In this document: piece by piece, positions 30,000 through 39,769 of the stretch | Position numbering within the stretch: position 1 is the first letter of the stretch | How the letters are laid out: each line of letters starts with the position of its first letter | NCBI RefSeq assembly: GCF_000420065.1 | Contig: NZ_ATUF01000002.1 | Span: 372,001 to 436,000, forward strand | DNA: 64,000 bases | Source of the DNA: Varibaculum cambriense DSM 15806 | GTDB lineage: Bacteria; Actinomycetota; Actinomycetes; Actinomycetales; Actinomycetaceae | Direction: 5' to 3' | Notes under the pieces: generated by a model | Database searches by the model: none | Told to the model about the DNA's origin: nothing | Seen by the model: only the letters and a program-made list of their open reading frames with translations | Program-made: the position numbers and the translations under genes

Positions 30000-30037
30000 C
30001 AAGCTTCTTTGCTTGCTAACTAAACGCTAGTTGTTTA
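30000..30037. promoter_or_regulatory. Two inverted repeats ahead of the polyol operon
   Basis: CAAGC-N6-GCTTG (30000-30015) and TAAAC-N7-GTTTA (30021-30037) lie 23-60 bp upstream of the dehydrogenase start. They are candidate operators for the SorC-type regulator encoded in the operon. They are too short to assign firmly. Confidence 0.4.
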
Positions 30038-30065
30038 AGGAATATATACGGCAATAAAAGAAAAA

Positions 30066-30084
30066 ACTGCACCATTGGTGCAGT
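30066..30084 (-). terminator. Second of two tandem terminators after rpmE
   Basis: The 8-bp stem ACTGCACC/GGTGCAGT has a 3-nt loop and is followed leftward by a T-rich run (TTTTTCTTTTATT). With the stem at 30091 it insulates the polyol operon from rpmE. Confidence 0.75.
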
Positions 30085-30090
30085 AAAAAA

Positions 30091-30130
30091 TATAAAGTGT
30101 GGCCGACCCGTTGGCCGGCCACACTTTATA
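30091..30130 (-). terminator. Rho-independent terminator of rpmE
   Basis: A perfect 14-bp stem (TATAAAGTGTGGCC arms) with a 12-nt loop is followed leftward by TTTTTT. It starts 7 bp after the rpmE stop. Confidence 0.88.
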
Positions 30131-30136
30131 CAAAGC

Positions 30137-30355
30137 TTACTTTTCGCGCTTGCGCTTGCCGTAACGGGCTTCGAAGCGAGCAACCCGCCCTCCGGTATCC
30201 ATAATCTTCTGCTTACCGGTGTAGAAGGGGTGGCAGGCGGAGCACACATCTACCCGCATAGTGCCGGAGGTAATGGTAGAACGGGTTTCAAAAGTGTTCC
30301 CACAGGTGCAAGTAACCGTGGTGGGGACGTATTCGGGATGAATTCCCTGCTTCAT
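30137..30355 (-). CDS. rpmE: 50S ribosomal protein L31, zinc type
   Basis: 72 residues. It begins [20 protein letters not shown], and the cysteines in TCTCG and [10 protein letters not shown] form the zinc site of the C+ form of L31. The start has AAGGAGAAACC upstream. In most actinobacteria prfA follows directly; here two terminators and a catabolic operon intervene. Confidence 0.95.
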   Translation of the reverse strand: MKQGIHPEYVPTTVTCTCGNTFETRSTITSGTMRVDVCSACHPFYTGKQKIMDTGGRVARFEARYGKRKREK

Positions 30356-30671
30356 GGTTTCTCCTTGAGGTTCTCAGGGCGCCGGGTCCAAATGCAGGTT
30401 ACATAAGGTGAACCGGAACCGGATTTGATTATGCCACTTTGCACGTTACTAACGCCAGTTCTCAGGCAAAATGTGGTGGGGGTGACCTTTTATTTCTTCT
30501 ACCCGACCCCCATGTTCACCATCCGAATAACAATTCTGATAACAATCTAATAACAGCAGGAATCTTGTCAGGTTATTCCTGCTGGTCAAGAGGGATAAAA
30601 ACCGGCTCTACCTGCACTGTGAGCAGACTTACCTAACCTGGCCATGTTGGAAGTCATTAAAGGCCGTTAGG
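30356..30671. promoter_or_regulatory. rpmE / L,D-transpeptidase divergent region with phased repeats
   Basis: No gene is visible in this 316-bp region. Three ATAACA direct repeats start at 30527, 30539 and 30550, spaced 12 and 11 bp, about one helical turn. They run into a perfect 10-bp inverted repeat, CAGCAGGAAT-N11-ATTCCTGCTG (30554-30584), about 90 bp before the transpeptidase start. The layout suits a response regulator binding site. Confidence 0.4.
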
Positions 30672-32153
30672 ATGAAGATGTTATTTAATCGAGCCGTTTT
30701 GGAAGCACAGATACCAATGTCGAAGAAAGCAAAAATTACCGTTGCCGTGATAGTTACCGCGCTGGTGGCGCTGGTAACGGCATTCGCTATTTATGTGACC
30801 TACTATGCGATAGGGAAAAAGGCACTGCCGGGCACCACGGTAGGGGAAGTCAAAGTATCGGGAATGACCAGCTCCCAGATCCAGAAACAACTGGAAGCCG
30901 CCCAAACCGACTACAAGGCAACTTTCTCAGGCCAGGGAATTGCAGAGAAATCATTTACCCCGCAAGAAATCGGCTACCGGTTAGACGCGAAAGCTACTGC
31001 GAAGAACGCGACGGAACGCAACAGCGCTTTCAGCTATGTCAGCAGCCTATTTAGTTCCCGCCAAGTAGATATCGTTCACGACATCGATCCGGCAGTAACC
31101 AACAAACTATCGCAGGATCTTTCTAAAGATATTCCCGGCTCCAAGCCTGCTACCGAGCCGGTAGTCAAAGCTAATGCTGAAGGAACCGGATTTGAAGTAG
31201 TTCCCGGCAAAGATGGATTCGGGGCTGATACTCAGACTCTGATCGCGGCAGCCAACAAAGTTATGGAAACTCAGCAGGATCAAAATTCCTCGATAAAGGT
31301 GAGCCCAGTTAAACCGCTGGCCAGCCAAGATATGGCACAACAAATGGCAAATGCAGCCGCTAAACTAACTGAAAACAAAGTCACCATCACTGCGGGAGAA
31401 AAAACCTTTACCGCTGACCAAAAAGCAAAGGTTAGCTTTGTAAAGATCCCTACTATCAGTAAAACCGCTAAACCTGAGGCAAATCAGCAGGCTGTCGGAG
31501 AATGGGTGAATAAGAATAAAGAGGCAGTCGAGGTTAAGAAAGTTGACGGCAAACGATTCGTCAATAGTGCTGGCAAAGTTCTAAAAACCGAAACCGAACC
31601 TAAAGATGGCGTAACGGTCAGCAACGGCGAAAAACTTATCCAAGAGATCAGTAAGAACTTTGCAGCTGGAAAAGATAGCTCCGTTAGTTACGAAACCCAG
31701 GTGGAAAAAGCTAGCGTCAAAGACAAGACCATTGCTGATGGCGCGGAAAATCTAGCCTATATGGCTGCGCCGGGAGAAAAATGGATTGATATCAACCTGT
31801 CTAACTACTCCGTAACCGGATATGAGGGTGCCACCGTTGTCAAAGGTCCGGTCGCCATGGTTCCCGGAGCTCCTGCTACCCCCACCATTAAGGGCAATTT
31901 CGCTGTGGAACGCAAATATCGTTCCAAAACCATGCGGGGCTTTAACACTGACGGCAGCCGCTACGTTTCTCCGGATGTCCCCTACGCTATGTTCTTTTCC
32001 GGAGGTTATGCGCTGCACGGAGCCCCCTGGCGCGGATCTTTCGGTTGGGGCGGCCCGGGGGGTTCGCATGGTTGCGTGAATATGCCGGTTGGCGGGGCAC
32101 GCGATTTCTACGATTGGGCACCAATCGGAACCCCGGTTATTTCCCACAGTTAG
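30672..32153 (+). CDS. L,D-transpeptidase (YkuD) with PG_binding_4-like domain
   Basis: 493 residues. One N-terminal membrane helix (TVAVIVTALVALVTAFAIYV) anchors a ~330-residue extracytoplasmic region resembling PG_binding_4 repeats. The C-terminal YkuD domain has the active-site motif ALHGAPWRGSFG ... GSHGCVNMP with the catalytic Cys and His. The enzyme makes 3-3 cross-links in peptidoglycan. The second ATG at 30717 (MSKKAKIT) is an alternative start giving a more typical short cytoplasmic tail. Confidence 0.92.
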   Translation: MKMLFNRAVLEAQIPMSKKAKITVAVIVTALVALVTAFAIYVTYYAIGKKALPGTTVGEVKVSGMTSSQIQKQLEAAQTDYKATFSGQGIAEKSFTPQEIGYRLDAKATAKNATERNSAFSYVSSLFSSRQVDIVHDIDPAVTNKLSQDLSKDIPGSKPATEPVVKANAEGTGFEVVPGKDGFGADTQTLIAAANKVMETQQDQNSSIKVSPVKPLASQDMAQQMANAAAKLTENKVTITAGEKTFTADQKAKVSFVKIPTISKTAKPEANQQAVGEWVNKNKEAVEVKKVDGKRFVNSAGKVLKTETEPKDGVTVSNGEKLIQEISKNFAAGKDSSVSYETQVEKASVKDKTIADGAENLAYMAAPGEKWIDINLSNYSVTGYEGATVVKGPVAMVPGAPATPTIKGNFAVERKYRSKTMRGFNTDGSRYVSPDVPYAMFFSGGYALHGAPWRGSFGWGGPGGSHGCVNMPVGGARDFYDWAPIGTPVISHS

Positions 32154-32202
32154 GCATAGCCTTAAGGAACTACCTTATATCAGCTGCCGGTAACCCCGGT
32201 TT

Positions 32203-34341
32203 TCAGTTAGATAGCAGCCAGGAAATGATCAGGTCTCCGGAGGCACGTAACCCGTCGTGATGCCAGTCTGGTTTTTCTAAAATATTGGCTCCCATGACCC
32301 TGCCGGTATTTAACGATAAGGCGCGGGGAACGAAAATGTCGTCCCGGTAAACTACCGCATGTACCGGTACCTGATTCTCCGCCAATTTCTGCGGGTCATA
32401 GAGCACCGGCCATTCGGTTTCCGCCGCCAAGTCATCCGCTAGTTCCGCTAGGGACTGGAGCGACGGATCCTGTGCGAATACCCAACGCCCAAAGTGTTCC
32501 CCGGTTAGATAATAGGGTTGCTCATAGTCGAGAGGATCACCATTTTGGGCGAACCCAGGAGCCTTTTCGCGAATCCGATCTGCCGCCCAAGCGGTCGGCT
32601 CTACTTCGCTTTGCGGCACCGCATTTCCATAAATAGTTTCATGCAAGAGGGCGTAGAGGGGATCTAGGGCAAAACTAACCCGGCTTCCTACCTGTCCTAA
32701 AAATTCTTGCGTGAGGTGGCGCTTACCTCCGGTCTGTACAAACGGCGCCTCAAACAGATAGCGCAAGTTCTCTAGGCCGTAGCTGCGTCCCAGCTCTAGT
32801 CCTACCTGCCGAATCCTATTGGGGGTAAGTTTTTCTCCGTTGGGCAGATACTCATCATGTTCTAGCACGTGCGCGCAGGTTTGCCGGACTGCCTCTTCCA
32901 TGCCGGGTAGGGCGTAGAACTCTTGGCAGCGCCGAGCAGTGGCCGCAAAAGTTTGCTCGTAAATCCGGTTTACCTTGGTAAGTCCCGGTAGTCCCCCGGT
33001 GATATAGGCTTTTTCGATAGCCTCGGGAAAACGAGACAGATAGGCGGTAATAATAAAGCCGCCGAAACTTTGCCCCATTACGGTCCACTTTTTTATGCCG
33101 AGGGCGCGGCGTAATGCTTCGGCGTCCCCTACGATCTGGTCAGCGCGCATTAGCCGCAACCAGGCTCCGGCGCGGGAACCCAAAGCGGGAATAGTAACGT
33201 TATCGAGCGGAGTGGAACGTCCGGTTCCCCGCTGGTCAAGCATGATGATCCGATATTTTTCCAGGGCAGCACCGAACCAAGGTGAAGACCAATCGGCCGG
33301 GCGAGATCCTTTACACCCGGGACCTCCTTGGAAAAAGATCAGGTAAGGTCGGTTTTCATCATCGTCGAAGGCGATTTCGCGGGCGTAGATCTGGATATTG
33401 GTTTTCCGGATTTCCGCATCTACCCAGGGGGGTAGGAACTGGTTGTTGGATTCCGAGCTTTTAGGTTTTCCGGGCGATTTGACAGAGGTTTCTGCACTAC
33501 TGGAAGTGACCGCAAATAATTCGCTTTGCACTCCGCTCTCCTGGATATCTGTCCCGCGCGCCAGGTTTACTACCGGATTTTTCGCCGAGTCCGGGAACAG
33601 TTTTAGCGCCACTTCTGAGTGGTAGAGAGGAACCGTCAGAACGTGTTCGCGGATTAGGTAACGTCCTTGGCGATACTCTTTGGGGTTAGGATTTTGTTCT
33701 AATTGCGGATAAAGAGGGCGCGCTGGCGCTGCTGCGGGAGCGACCGGGTTTTGCTGACTTCTAGTTTCGCGGGGGTCTTCTGGATACCGGTATTTTGCGG
33801 TTTTAGCAGCGTCCTCAGCTGGTGTATCGGAAGTTCGCTCACTGGTACTCTCCTTTCCCGATTTCCAGCCCGGTCCGAAATCCGCTTCCCGGGGAGAGCC
33901 CGACTGGTATGCCCGCGCAATCGCCTGCGCATGGGAGTCTGCCTGCTCATTTAGGGGATGACCGGCATGTCCTTTTACCCATTCAAAACTGACCTTCCCC
34001 TTCCTAGCAGGGTCAGAGAGTAACTGATCTAGGCGTTTGACCAGCTCCAGGTTGGCTACTGGTTTACCGCCCCCAGTTTTCCAGCCTTTTTTCTTCCATC
34101 CGAACCGCCATTTGGTCAAAATATTGATCACGTATTGGGAGTCCGCCTGAATCAATAAATCATCGGCTACTGTGGCAGTTTCGGTAAGTAAATCGGCTAC
34201 TGCCATCAGTTCTGCCTGGTTATTAGTTCCCAGAGTAAATCCGCCGGCACGCCAACACTCAGGTGACAGATACCAACACCAGCCGCCGGCACCGGGATTG
34301 CCGAGGGAGGAACCATCTGTTGCTGCGATAATCATCTGCAA
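32203..34341 (-). CDS. RNase HI fused to a proline-iminopeptidase-like S33 hydrolase
   Basis: 712 residues in one uninterrupted frame. Residues 1-145 are RNase HI with all four catalytic carboxylates (D9 in AATDGSS, E44 in NNQAELMAV, D67 in IQADSQYV, D135 in NEQADSH) and the GH of KGHAGHPL. Residues ~146-222 are a charged, Pro-rich linker. Residues ~223-712 are an S33 alpha/beta hydrolase: oxyanion GGPG (339-342), LDQRGTGRSTP, nucleophile Ser425 in GQSFGGF, and the C-terminal WHHDGL histidine. Between VPLYH (~241) and IQIYAREI (~316) sits an unusual ~75-residue Ser/Lys-rich insertion. The RNase half removes RNA from RNA-DNA hybrids; the other half probably cleaves N-terminal proline. Confidence 0.88.
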   Translation of the reverse strand: MQMIIAATDGSSLGNPGAGGWCWYLSPECWRAGGFTLGTNNQAELMAVADLLTETATVADDLLIQADSQYVINILTKWRFGWKKKGWKTGGGKPVANLELVKRLDQLLSDPARKGKVSFEWVKGHAGHPLNEQADSHAQAIARAYQSGSPREADFGPGWKSGKESTSERTSDTPAEDAAKTAKYRYPEDPRETRSQQNPVAPAAAPARPLYPQLEQNPNPKEYRQGRYLIREHVLTVPLYHSEVALKLFPDSAKNPVVNLARGTDIQESGVQSELFAVTSSSAETSVKSPGKPKSSESNNQFLPPWVDAEIRKTNIQIYAREIAFDDDENRPYLIFFQGGPGCKGSRPADWSSPWFGAALEKYRIIMLDQRGTGRSTPLDNVTIPALGSRAGAWLRLMRADQIVGDAEALRRALGIKKWTVMGQSFGGFIITAYLSRFPEAIEKAYITGGLPGLTKVNRIYEQTFAATARRCQEFYALPGMEEAVRQTCAHVLEHDEYLPNGEKLTPNRIRQVGLELGRSYGLENLRYLFEAPFVQTGGKRHLTQEFLGQVGSRVSFALDPLYALLHETIYGNAVPQSEVEPTAWAADRIREKAPGFAQNGDPLDYEQPYYLTGEHFGRWVFAQDPSLQSLAELADDLAAETEWPVLYDPQKLAENQVPVHAVVYRDDIFVPRALSLNTGRVMGANILEKPDWHHDGLRASGDLIISWLLSN

Positions 34342-34371
34342 TCTCCTAACTGCACACCTGGAAAATCAAAA

Positions 34372-34407
34372 TAACCTGGGGACGCCGGTCGGCGTCCCCA
34401 GGTTATC
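34372..34407 (-). terminator. Terminator after purH
   Basis: A perfect 16-bp stem (ATAACCTGGGGACGCC arm) with a GGTC loop lies between the purH stop and the RNase H-fusion start, both leftward. T-rich bases (TTTGATTTT) follow leftward. Confidence 0.75.
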
Positions 34408-34518
34408 AGTACCAGTATCACATCTTTCGCTCAGGCTTAGCGTTTGTCACTCTAATCTGGCGATTAGCTGGCGGATTTCAATTTAAAGATTACCTGCCGT
34501 CCAGCCGTTATTAATGCC

Positions 34519-36129
34519 CTAGTGCCAGAAATGGCGAGTACCGGTCAGGTAGAGGGTTACCCCTGCATCCTGACAGGCCTTGATAGTTTCCTCGTCACGA
34601 ATCGAACCCCCTGGCTGCACAATGGCTTTTACGCCCGCCTCAATCAAGGTTTGGGGGCCATCAGCGAAGGGGAAGAAAGCATCAGAGGCGGCCACTGAGC
34701 CACGGGCCCGCTCGGGAGCAGCCTGACCTTCCGGTACCTGCCCCAAGGTGTTGGCGCGTTGGACAGCCAGGGCGCAAGAATCAACGCGATTTACCTGCCC
34801 CATGCCGATGCCCACGGTGGCCTGATTCTTCGCCAGCAAAATAGCGTTCGACTTTACTGCCCGCACCGTCTTCCAGGCAAACGCCAGATCCGCCAGGGTG
34901 GCTTCATCGGCTGCCGGTCCCGCGGCCAAAGTCCAGTTTTCTGGATTATCTCCCTCGGCCTGCAGACGGTCACGAGTTTGCGCCAACACTCCCCCGCTAA
35001 TCTGCCGGAACTCCCATTCCACCGGGGCATCCGCATCAATCCGCAAAATCCGCAGGTTCTTCTTAGTCTGCAGCAGCTCCAGCGCTTCGGCGTCGTAGTC
35101 GGGGGCAATAATAACCTCAGTGAAAATCGGTTTCACTTGCTGCGCCATCTTCAGTGTAACTTCACGGTTGCAGGCAATCACTCCGCCATAAGCGGACAGC
35201 GGATCACAGCCGTGTGCCAGCAGATGTGCCTTCGCTACGTCCTCGGCAACTGCAATCCCGCAGGGATTAGCGTGTTTGATGACTGCCACGCAAGGCTCGC
35301 TATGGTCGGTGGCGGCGCGCCAAGCTGCATCGGCGTCAGTGTAGTTGTTGTAGCTCATGGGTTTGCCACCCAGTTGTTCTGCCTGTGCCAGACCGCCTTC
35401 TTCATCGGTGAAGCGGTAGACCGCGGCCTCTTGATGCGGGTTTTCCCCATAGCGCAAGCTGTGCAGTTCCTTAAGCTGGGGTTTCCACTCTTCCAGGTTA
35501 GGCAGGGCGCTGCTGGTGGTAGCCGCGTCCTCGCCCTGGAGTTGCTTAGCAAACCAGGAAGAAATCTGGGTGTCGTAAATAGCGGTGTGGTTAAAAGCCT
35601 TAGCTGCAAGTTCGCGGCGCTCCTCGGCAGTGAAGCCCCCGCGCTGCAAAGCAGCCGCTAGATCATCATAGGAACTGGGATCGACAATCACTGCCACATC
35701 GGCGTGATTCTTGGCAGCCGCCCGAATCATCGAGGGGCCTCCGATATCGATTTTTTCGATGCAATCAGCAAACCCCGCGCCCGAAGCTACCGTGTCGGCG
35801 AAGGGGTAAAGATTACAAACCACCAGGTCAATCGGGGTTACTTTCAGTTCTTCTAGTTGGGCAACGTGCGCAGGCAGTTCCCGGTTAGCCAAAATCCCGG
35901 CGTGAATCAACGGGTGCAGGGTTTTTACTCGCCCGTCTAGGCATTCGGGAAACCCGGTCACCTGGGAAACTTCAGTTACCTCTACCCCGGCAGCGGAAAT
36001 CTGGTGGGCGGTGGAGCCGGTGGAAATAATCTCTACCCCGGCGGCCTGCAGGCTTTTCGCCAGTTTATCCAGGCCGGTTTTATCGTAGACGCTTACCAGG
36101 GCACGTTTAATGGGTTTAATTTCGCTCAT
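34519..36129 (-). CDS. purH: Bifunctional AICAR formyltransferase / IMP cyclohydrolase
   Basis: 536 residues. It performs the last two steps of IMP synthesis. The IMP cyclohydrolase domain starts [17 protein letters not shown] with STGSTA and [13 protein letters not shown]; the transformylase domain has [25 protein letters not shown] and [11 protein letters not shown]. The very end is RHFWH rather than the usual RHFRH. purN, often directly upstream in actinobacteria, is not here. Confidence 0.96.
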   Translation of the reverse strand: MSEIKPIKRALVSVYDKTGLDKLAKSLQAAGVEIISTGSTAHQISAAGVEVTEVSQVTGFPECLDGRVKTLHPLIHAGILANRELPAHVAQLEELKVTPIDLVVCNLYPFADTVASGAGFADCIEKIDIGGPSMIRAAAKNHADVAVIVDPSSYDDLAAALQRGGFTAEERRELAAKAFNHTAIYDTQISSWFAKQLQGEDAATTSSALPNLEEWKPQLKELHSLRYGENPHQEAAVYRFTDEEGGLAQAEQLGGKPMSYNNYTDADAAWRAATDHSEPCVAVIKHANPCGIAVAEDVAKAHLLAHGCDPLSAYGGVIACNREVTLKMAQQVKPIFTEVIIAPDYDAEALELLQTKKNLRILRIDADAPVEWEFRQISGGVLAQTRDRLQAEGDNPENWTLAAGPAADEATLADLAFAWKTVRAVKSNAILLAKNQATVGIGMGQVNRVDSCALAVQRANTLGQVPEGQAAPERARGSVAASDAFFPFADGPQTLIEAGVKAIVQPGGSIRDEETIKACQDAGVTLYLTGTRHFWH

Positions 36130-36263
36130 GACGCGGGATCCTTTTGTTGCATTCTTTGTCCAGCCCAGGCGAGCGACTGTCCTTTTACGTTCCCCAGTGG
36201 TAATCCACTTTTTTCGCCAGTCACGTTAGTGCCAGTCTACCCTGCTGGCTTCGGCGGCGAAAG

Positions 36264-38615
36264 TTAGTCTTGGTCAGGAAGTTCGATGGCTTGGGTGGAA
36301 GTGTCGTCAGCGTCGCGGCGCGGTTTGCCCACTTGCAGACGGCCCCGCTTAAAAATCGAGCGTTTAATTGCTGGCCGCTTCAGCTCAGCTGTGGGAAGCC
36401 GCTGGGCAGAAGATTTTATTTTTTCCAGTTCCTGGCGTTCTCTGGCGATAACTTCATCGGTTTTGCGTTCTGCCCAATCAGTGGCCAGATCTTTTATTTC
36501 CTCGGTGTTAACCGGGAGGGCTCCCCGCGAACGCGCAAATTTTTCTTCCGGAGTCTGCGGAGGGACGGCTGGTTTACTCGCCTGGTCAGCTTGCGATTTT
36601 TCGGTGGTTTCGCGGGAGTCTTTGCTATCTTCGGCAGTATTTTTAGGTTTCTTTTCCGCCTCGCCCTCGCTACCGCTTGCTTCACCAGCGGGGGCAGGGT
36701 GCGAATCTGTTAGCGGAAGTTCTGACGGTTGCGCTACTTGTTCAGTTTCCGTCGCCTGGTTTGCAGCTGGGGACACCTCCGATGAATTACCGTCCCCTGC
36801 TGATTCTGCCGCTTTTTCGTCCGCTCCGGTTGCTTCCGGGGCGCCAGATTTCGCGTCATCTTCCTTCACCGCAGATTCGGCACTAGCGGCATTCCGGGAC
36901 TGGATTTCTTTCGCTTTTTCTTTCGCAGCTGCAAAGCCTTGCCGGCTAGCCCGCTCGCTCGCCCTCTTGAGTTTGCAGAAATTATCTGCCAGGTAAGCAC
37001 GAGCGCGCGGGTGCACAACCGTTGCTACCAGCAGGATCGGGATCCACACCAATATGAATCCCATCGCCGCGGTGGTCAGCGGGTCTGCCCCCCATACGGA
37101 CATGCGTTCCGCGCCGATGGAGCCAGAAGCTAAGAAGCAGAACCAAGTAGTTAAAACAGTAAACGAAAGGGTAGCTACCAGGAAAGAAGCCACGTGGGAG
37201 AAGAAATCTACTCGCGCCATAGAAGTATAAAACAGGTATCCGCACAACAGACTGAGCGCCACGATCACTGCCGGTATCCAGTACCCAGGAGTCTGGGTAG
37301 GTAGGGCCCCCAAAATGGGGACTGCCGGAATAGGGCCGGTTTTTACCTCAGTCAGCGAACGGATAGTGCCGGTTCCTTGGTGAAATCCCGGCCCTAAAAT
37401 CCAGGCTAGCGCCCAGGTTTGCACAGTCGGCAAGTAGAGCAGTTGTGCCAACCAAATTAGAATCCCTGCCCCTAGGGACAGACCATAGAGGTCATAGATA
37501 TTCTTTACTGCCGGGAAATGGGTGCACACTTGGGCTATTACCAGGATTAAGGTTGCAATCCCAAATAGCTTGAAGATTTGCCAACCCGCACGCACCCCGG
37601 AAATAACCCAGCCGGGTACGGTCCAAGTGCTATTAGTGCCGTCCCAGCTGCGTTCATCACGGTCAATACCGAGGCGCCGGTTTTCTAGATCTTGATCGTA
37701 AGCATGATCCGGTTTGCGCACGCGGAGAATAAACTGCTGGCTCCAACTGGTAAAACCCTCGAAGTCAACCTTTAAGCGCGCTTGGGGATGCCGCCGGGAA
37801 GGTTTTTCCGTATCGGGACGCTGATTGCGATCAAAGAGATAAAAAGCATAGATAACCGTGGCGAAACCGTGGAGTAGCGCCCAAAAGAATAGTGCCCCCA
37901 GGCTGTAGGATCCGCGCACTACTAGTCCCACCAGGGAGGCGACTATCGCTTGCGCCAAGGGGTAAACCCACAGTACAGCTCTACTTTCGAGGACGAAAGT
38001 GCGTGCTAAGTGTCCGCCTAGCCAGAGATAAGCTATCCACAAGCCCAGGGGAATCACCGATAAAGTGGCAGCTTGCCCGACACCCGCATGGAGAGGAACC
38101 GCGAATCCGAGAGCCCAGATACTGGAACCTACGGCTAAGGAATCCGTCCAAACCGTGTCAGCCATCCAGGGGTTGGCCGAGGTGGAAAAATATACTCCCG
38201 CGCTGATGGCCAAGAAAATAAACCAGGGAATTATGCAGTTAAGGAGGGCGGCTGCCACCATCCGGGTAATTCCGCGGGGAATTCTGACAGTGAGGGTGCG
38301 CCGCCCTTTGGGGGAGCCAGCTTTGGGATTGGTGATGCCGGCATCTCCGGTAGCTTTCCCGCCGGTTAGGGTTTTCTTGCGCGGTAGCCGCAGTTTCGCT
38401 AACAATCCGCGTCCCCCAACTGCCTTTACGCTGCTAGCCGGGTGTTTTTGTCCTTTAAAAACTACTTGCTTAGCTGGCCCCGGGCGTTGCTTTGCGCTTT
38501 CCCGCGGAATATTTCTGGCCGGTTTATCGGTCGTCCCCATTTGGGTATGCGCAACTTGCTTCCTGGCTCCTGCAGATTGCCGAGGATTTTTGGGAAGATT
38601 AGGCCGGCGCAACAT
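36264..38615 (-). CDS. DUF6350 family multi-pass membrane protein
   Basis: About 783 residues from the ATG at 38615; a GTG at 38660 would add 15. A basic Lys/Arg/Pro-rich N-terminus (~115 residues) precedes roughly nine membrane helices in the next ~420 residues, the DUF6350 region. The C-terminal ~240 residues are a charged Ala/Glu/Ser/Pro-rich cytoplasmic tail, probably disordered. DUF6350 genes sit between sucCD and purNH in mycobacteria and relatives, as here. The function is unknown. Neither start has a convincing ribosome site. Confidence 0.78.
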   Translation of the reverse strand: MLRRPNLPKNPRQSAGARKQVAHTQMGTTDKPARNIPRESAKQRPGPAKQVVFKGQKHPASSVKAVGGRGLLAKLRLPRKKTLTGGKATGDAGITNPKAGSPKGRRTLTVRIPRGITRMVAAALLNCIIPWFIFLAISAGVYFSTSANPWMADTVWTDSLAVGSSIWALGFAVPLHAGVGQAATLSVIPLGLWIAYLWLGGHLARTFVLESRAVLWVYPLAQAIVASLVGLVVRGSYSLGALFFWALLHGFATVIYAFYLFDRNQRPDTEKPSRRHPQARLKVDFEGFTSWSQQFILRVRKPDHAYDQDLENRRLGIDRDERSWDGTNSTWTVPGWVISGVRAGWQIFKLFGIATLILVIAQVCTHFPAVKNIYDLYGLSLGAGILIWLAQLLYLPTVQTWALAWILGPGFHQGTGTIRSLTEVKTGPIPAVPILGALPTQTPGYWIPAVIVALSLLCGYLFYTSMARVDFFSHVASFLVATLSFTVLTTWFCFLASGSIGAERMSVWGADPLTTAAMGFILVWIPILLVATVVHPRARAYLADNFCKLKRASERASRQGFAAAKEKAKEIQSRNAASAESAVKEDDAKSGAPEATGADEKAAESAGDGNSSEVSPAANQATETEQVAQPSELPLTDSHPAPAGEASGSEGEAEKKPKNTAEDSKDSRETTEKSQADQASKPAVPPQTPEEKFARSRGALPVNTEEIKDLATDWAERKTDEVIARERQELEKIKSSAQRLPTAELKRPAIKRSIFKRGRLQVGKPRRDADDTSTQAIELPDQD

Positions 38616-38688
38616 CCCTACTATTGTCCACTTTTTCGCTCTCTTACCGCTTAGGCGCACCGCGGTCCGCTAGGCCTGGCAGCAAATA

Positions 38689-38732
38689 ATCTCTGGGGGG
38701 GGCGGCGCGTTGCGCCGCCCCCCCCCAGAGAT
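38689..38732 (-). terminator. Very GC-rich terminator after sucD
   Basis: The arms ATCTCTGGGGGGGGCGGCGC and its complement close a 3-nt loop with one extra C, giving about 20 bp of stem. It is followed leftward by ATTATTTGCT. It separates sucCD from the DUF6350 gene. Confidence 0.8.
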
Positions 38733-38807
38733 ATCTATAGGTATCCAGAATTTAGCGAGCAGTCAGCCAACAGCCAGACAGCCAAGCTATCTAGCGTTGA
38801 CCGTCAG

Positions 38808-39740
38808 TTAGCTAAGAGCTTTAAATGCCGCCCTGGCCAGCTCGGCAGTCTGGGAAGGAGTCTTCCCGACTTTTACCCCATGGGCTTCCAAGGCTTCTTT
38901 CTTGGCTTGGGCAGTCCCGGCCGAACCGGAGACGATAGCGCCTGCGTGTCCCATGGTTTTACCTTTAGGCGCAGTAAAGCCTGCTACATACGCGATCACC
39001 GGCTTAGTAACATTAGCGGCGATATAGTCGGCGGCGCGTTCTTCCGCATCGCCTCCGATTTCACCAATCATCACGATTACCTTGGTGTCGGGATCTTTTT
39101 CAAAGGCCGCGAGTGCATCGATATGGGTGGTGCCCACCACCGGGTCACCACCGATCCCCATACAGGTGGTGAAGCCAATGTCGCGCAGCTCGAACATCAT
39201 TTGATAGGTCAAAGTACCGGACTTGGATACCAATCCGATAGGCCCAGAACCAGTAATATCGGCGGGGGTAATCCCCACATTAGACTGTCCTGGCGTAATG
39301 ATCCCCGGGCAGTTCGGACCGATAATCCGGCAGCCCTTTTCCAGGGCGGCATTTACGAACTCGGTGGAATCTTGTACCGGAATCCCCTCGGTGATCACTA
39401 CGATCAGCGGCATTCCCGCCTCGACCGCTTCTAACACCGCGCCCTTAGCAAAACGCGGAGGGACGAATACTACCGAAACATTCGCGCCCTCTTTTTCCAT
39501 CGCTTCTTTCACGGTGCCAAAAACCGGCACCGAAACCGTTCCGGCTTTAACGCCTTTCTTTTCTGCGGCCTCTCCCAGGGGGACGATATCGAAATCGACC
39601 GTTTGCCCGGCTTTCTTGGGGTTGGTACCCCCTACCACATTGGTACCGGCACCTAACATTAATCGGGTGTGTTTGCGCCCCTCGGAACCGGTCATGCCCT
39701 GTACGACAATCCGGGCTGAGGAATCAAGGAATACTGACAT
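38808..39740 (-). CDS. sucD: Succinyl-CoA synthetase alpha subunit
   Basis: 310 residues. The CoA site starts [19 protein letters not shown]; the phosphohistidine lies in [12 protein letters not shown], and [12 protein letters not shown] is the second family motif. It catalyses the substrate-level step of the TCA cycle with SucC. It starts 29 bp after sucC with a strong GGAGAAACC ribosome site. Confidence 0.96.
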   Translation of the reverse strand: MSVFLDSSARIVVQGMTGSEGRKHTRLMLGAGTNVVGGTNPKKAGQTVDFDIVPLGEAAEKKGVKAGTVSVPVFGTVKEAMEKEGANVSVVFVPPRFAKGAVLEAVEAGMPLIVVITEGIPVQDSTEFVNAALEKGCRIIGPNCPGIITPGQSNVGITPADITGSGPIGLVSKSGTLTYQMMFELRDIGFTTCMGIGGDPVVGTTHIDALAAFEKDPDTKVIVMIGEIGGDAEERAADYIAANVTKPVIAYVAGFTAPKGKTMGHAGAIVSGSAGTAQAKKEALEAHGVKVGKTPSQTAELARAAFKALS

Positions 39741-39769
39741 TTGGTTTCTCCTTATTCTTTTACCGATTC

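Noticed and set aside
38689-38732. GC-rich hairpin as a mobile element end
   Set aside because: A single copy immediately after sucD with a following T-rich stretch is better explained as a terminator.
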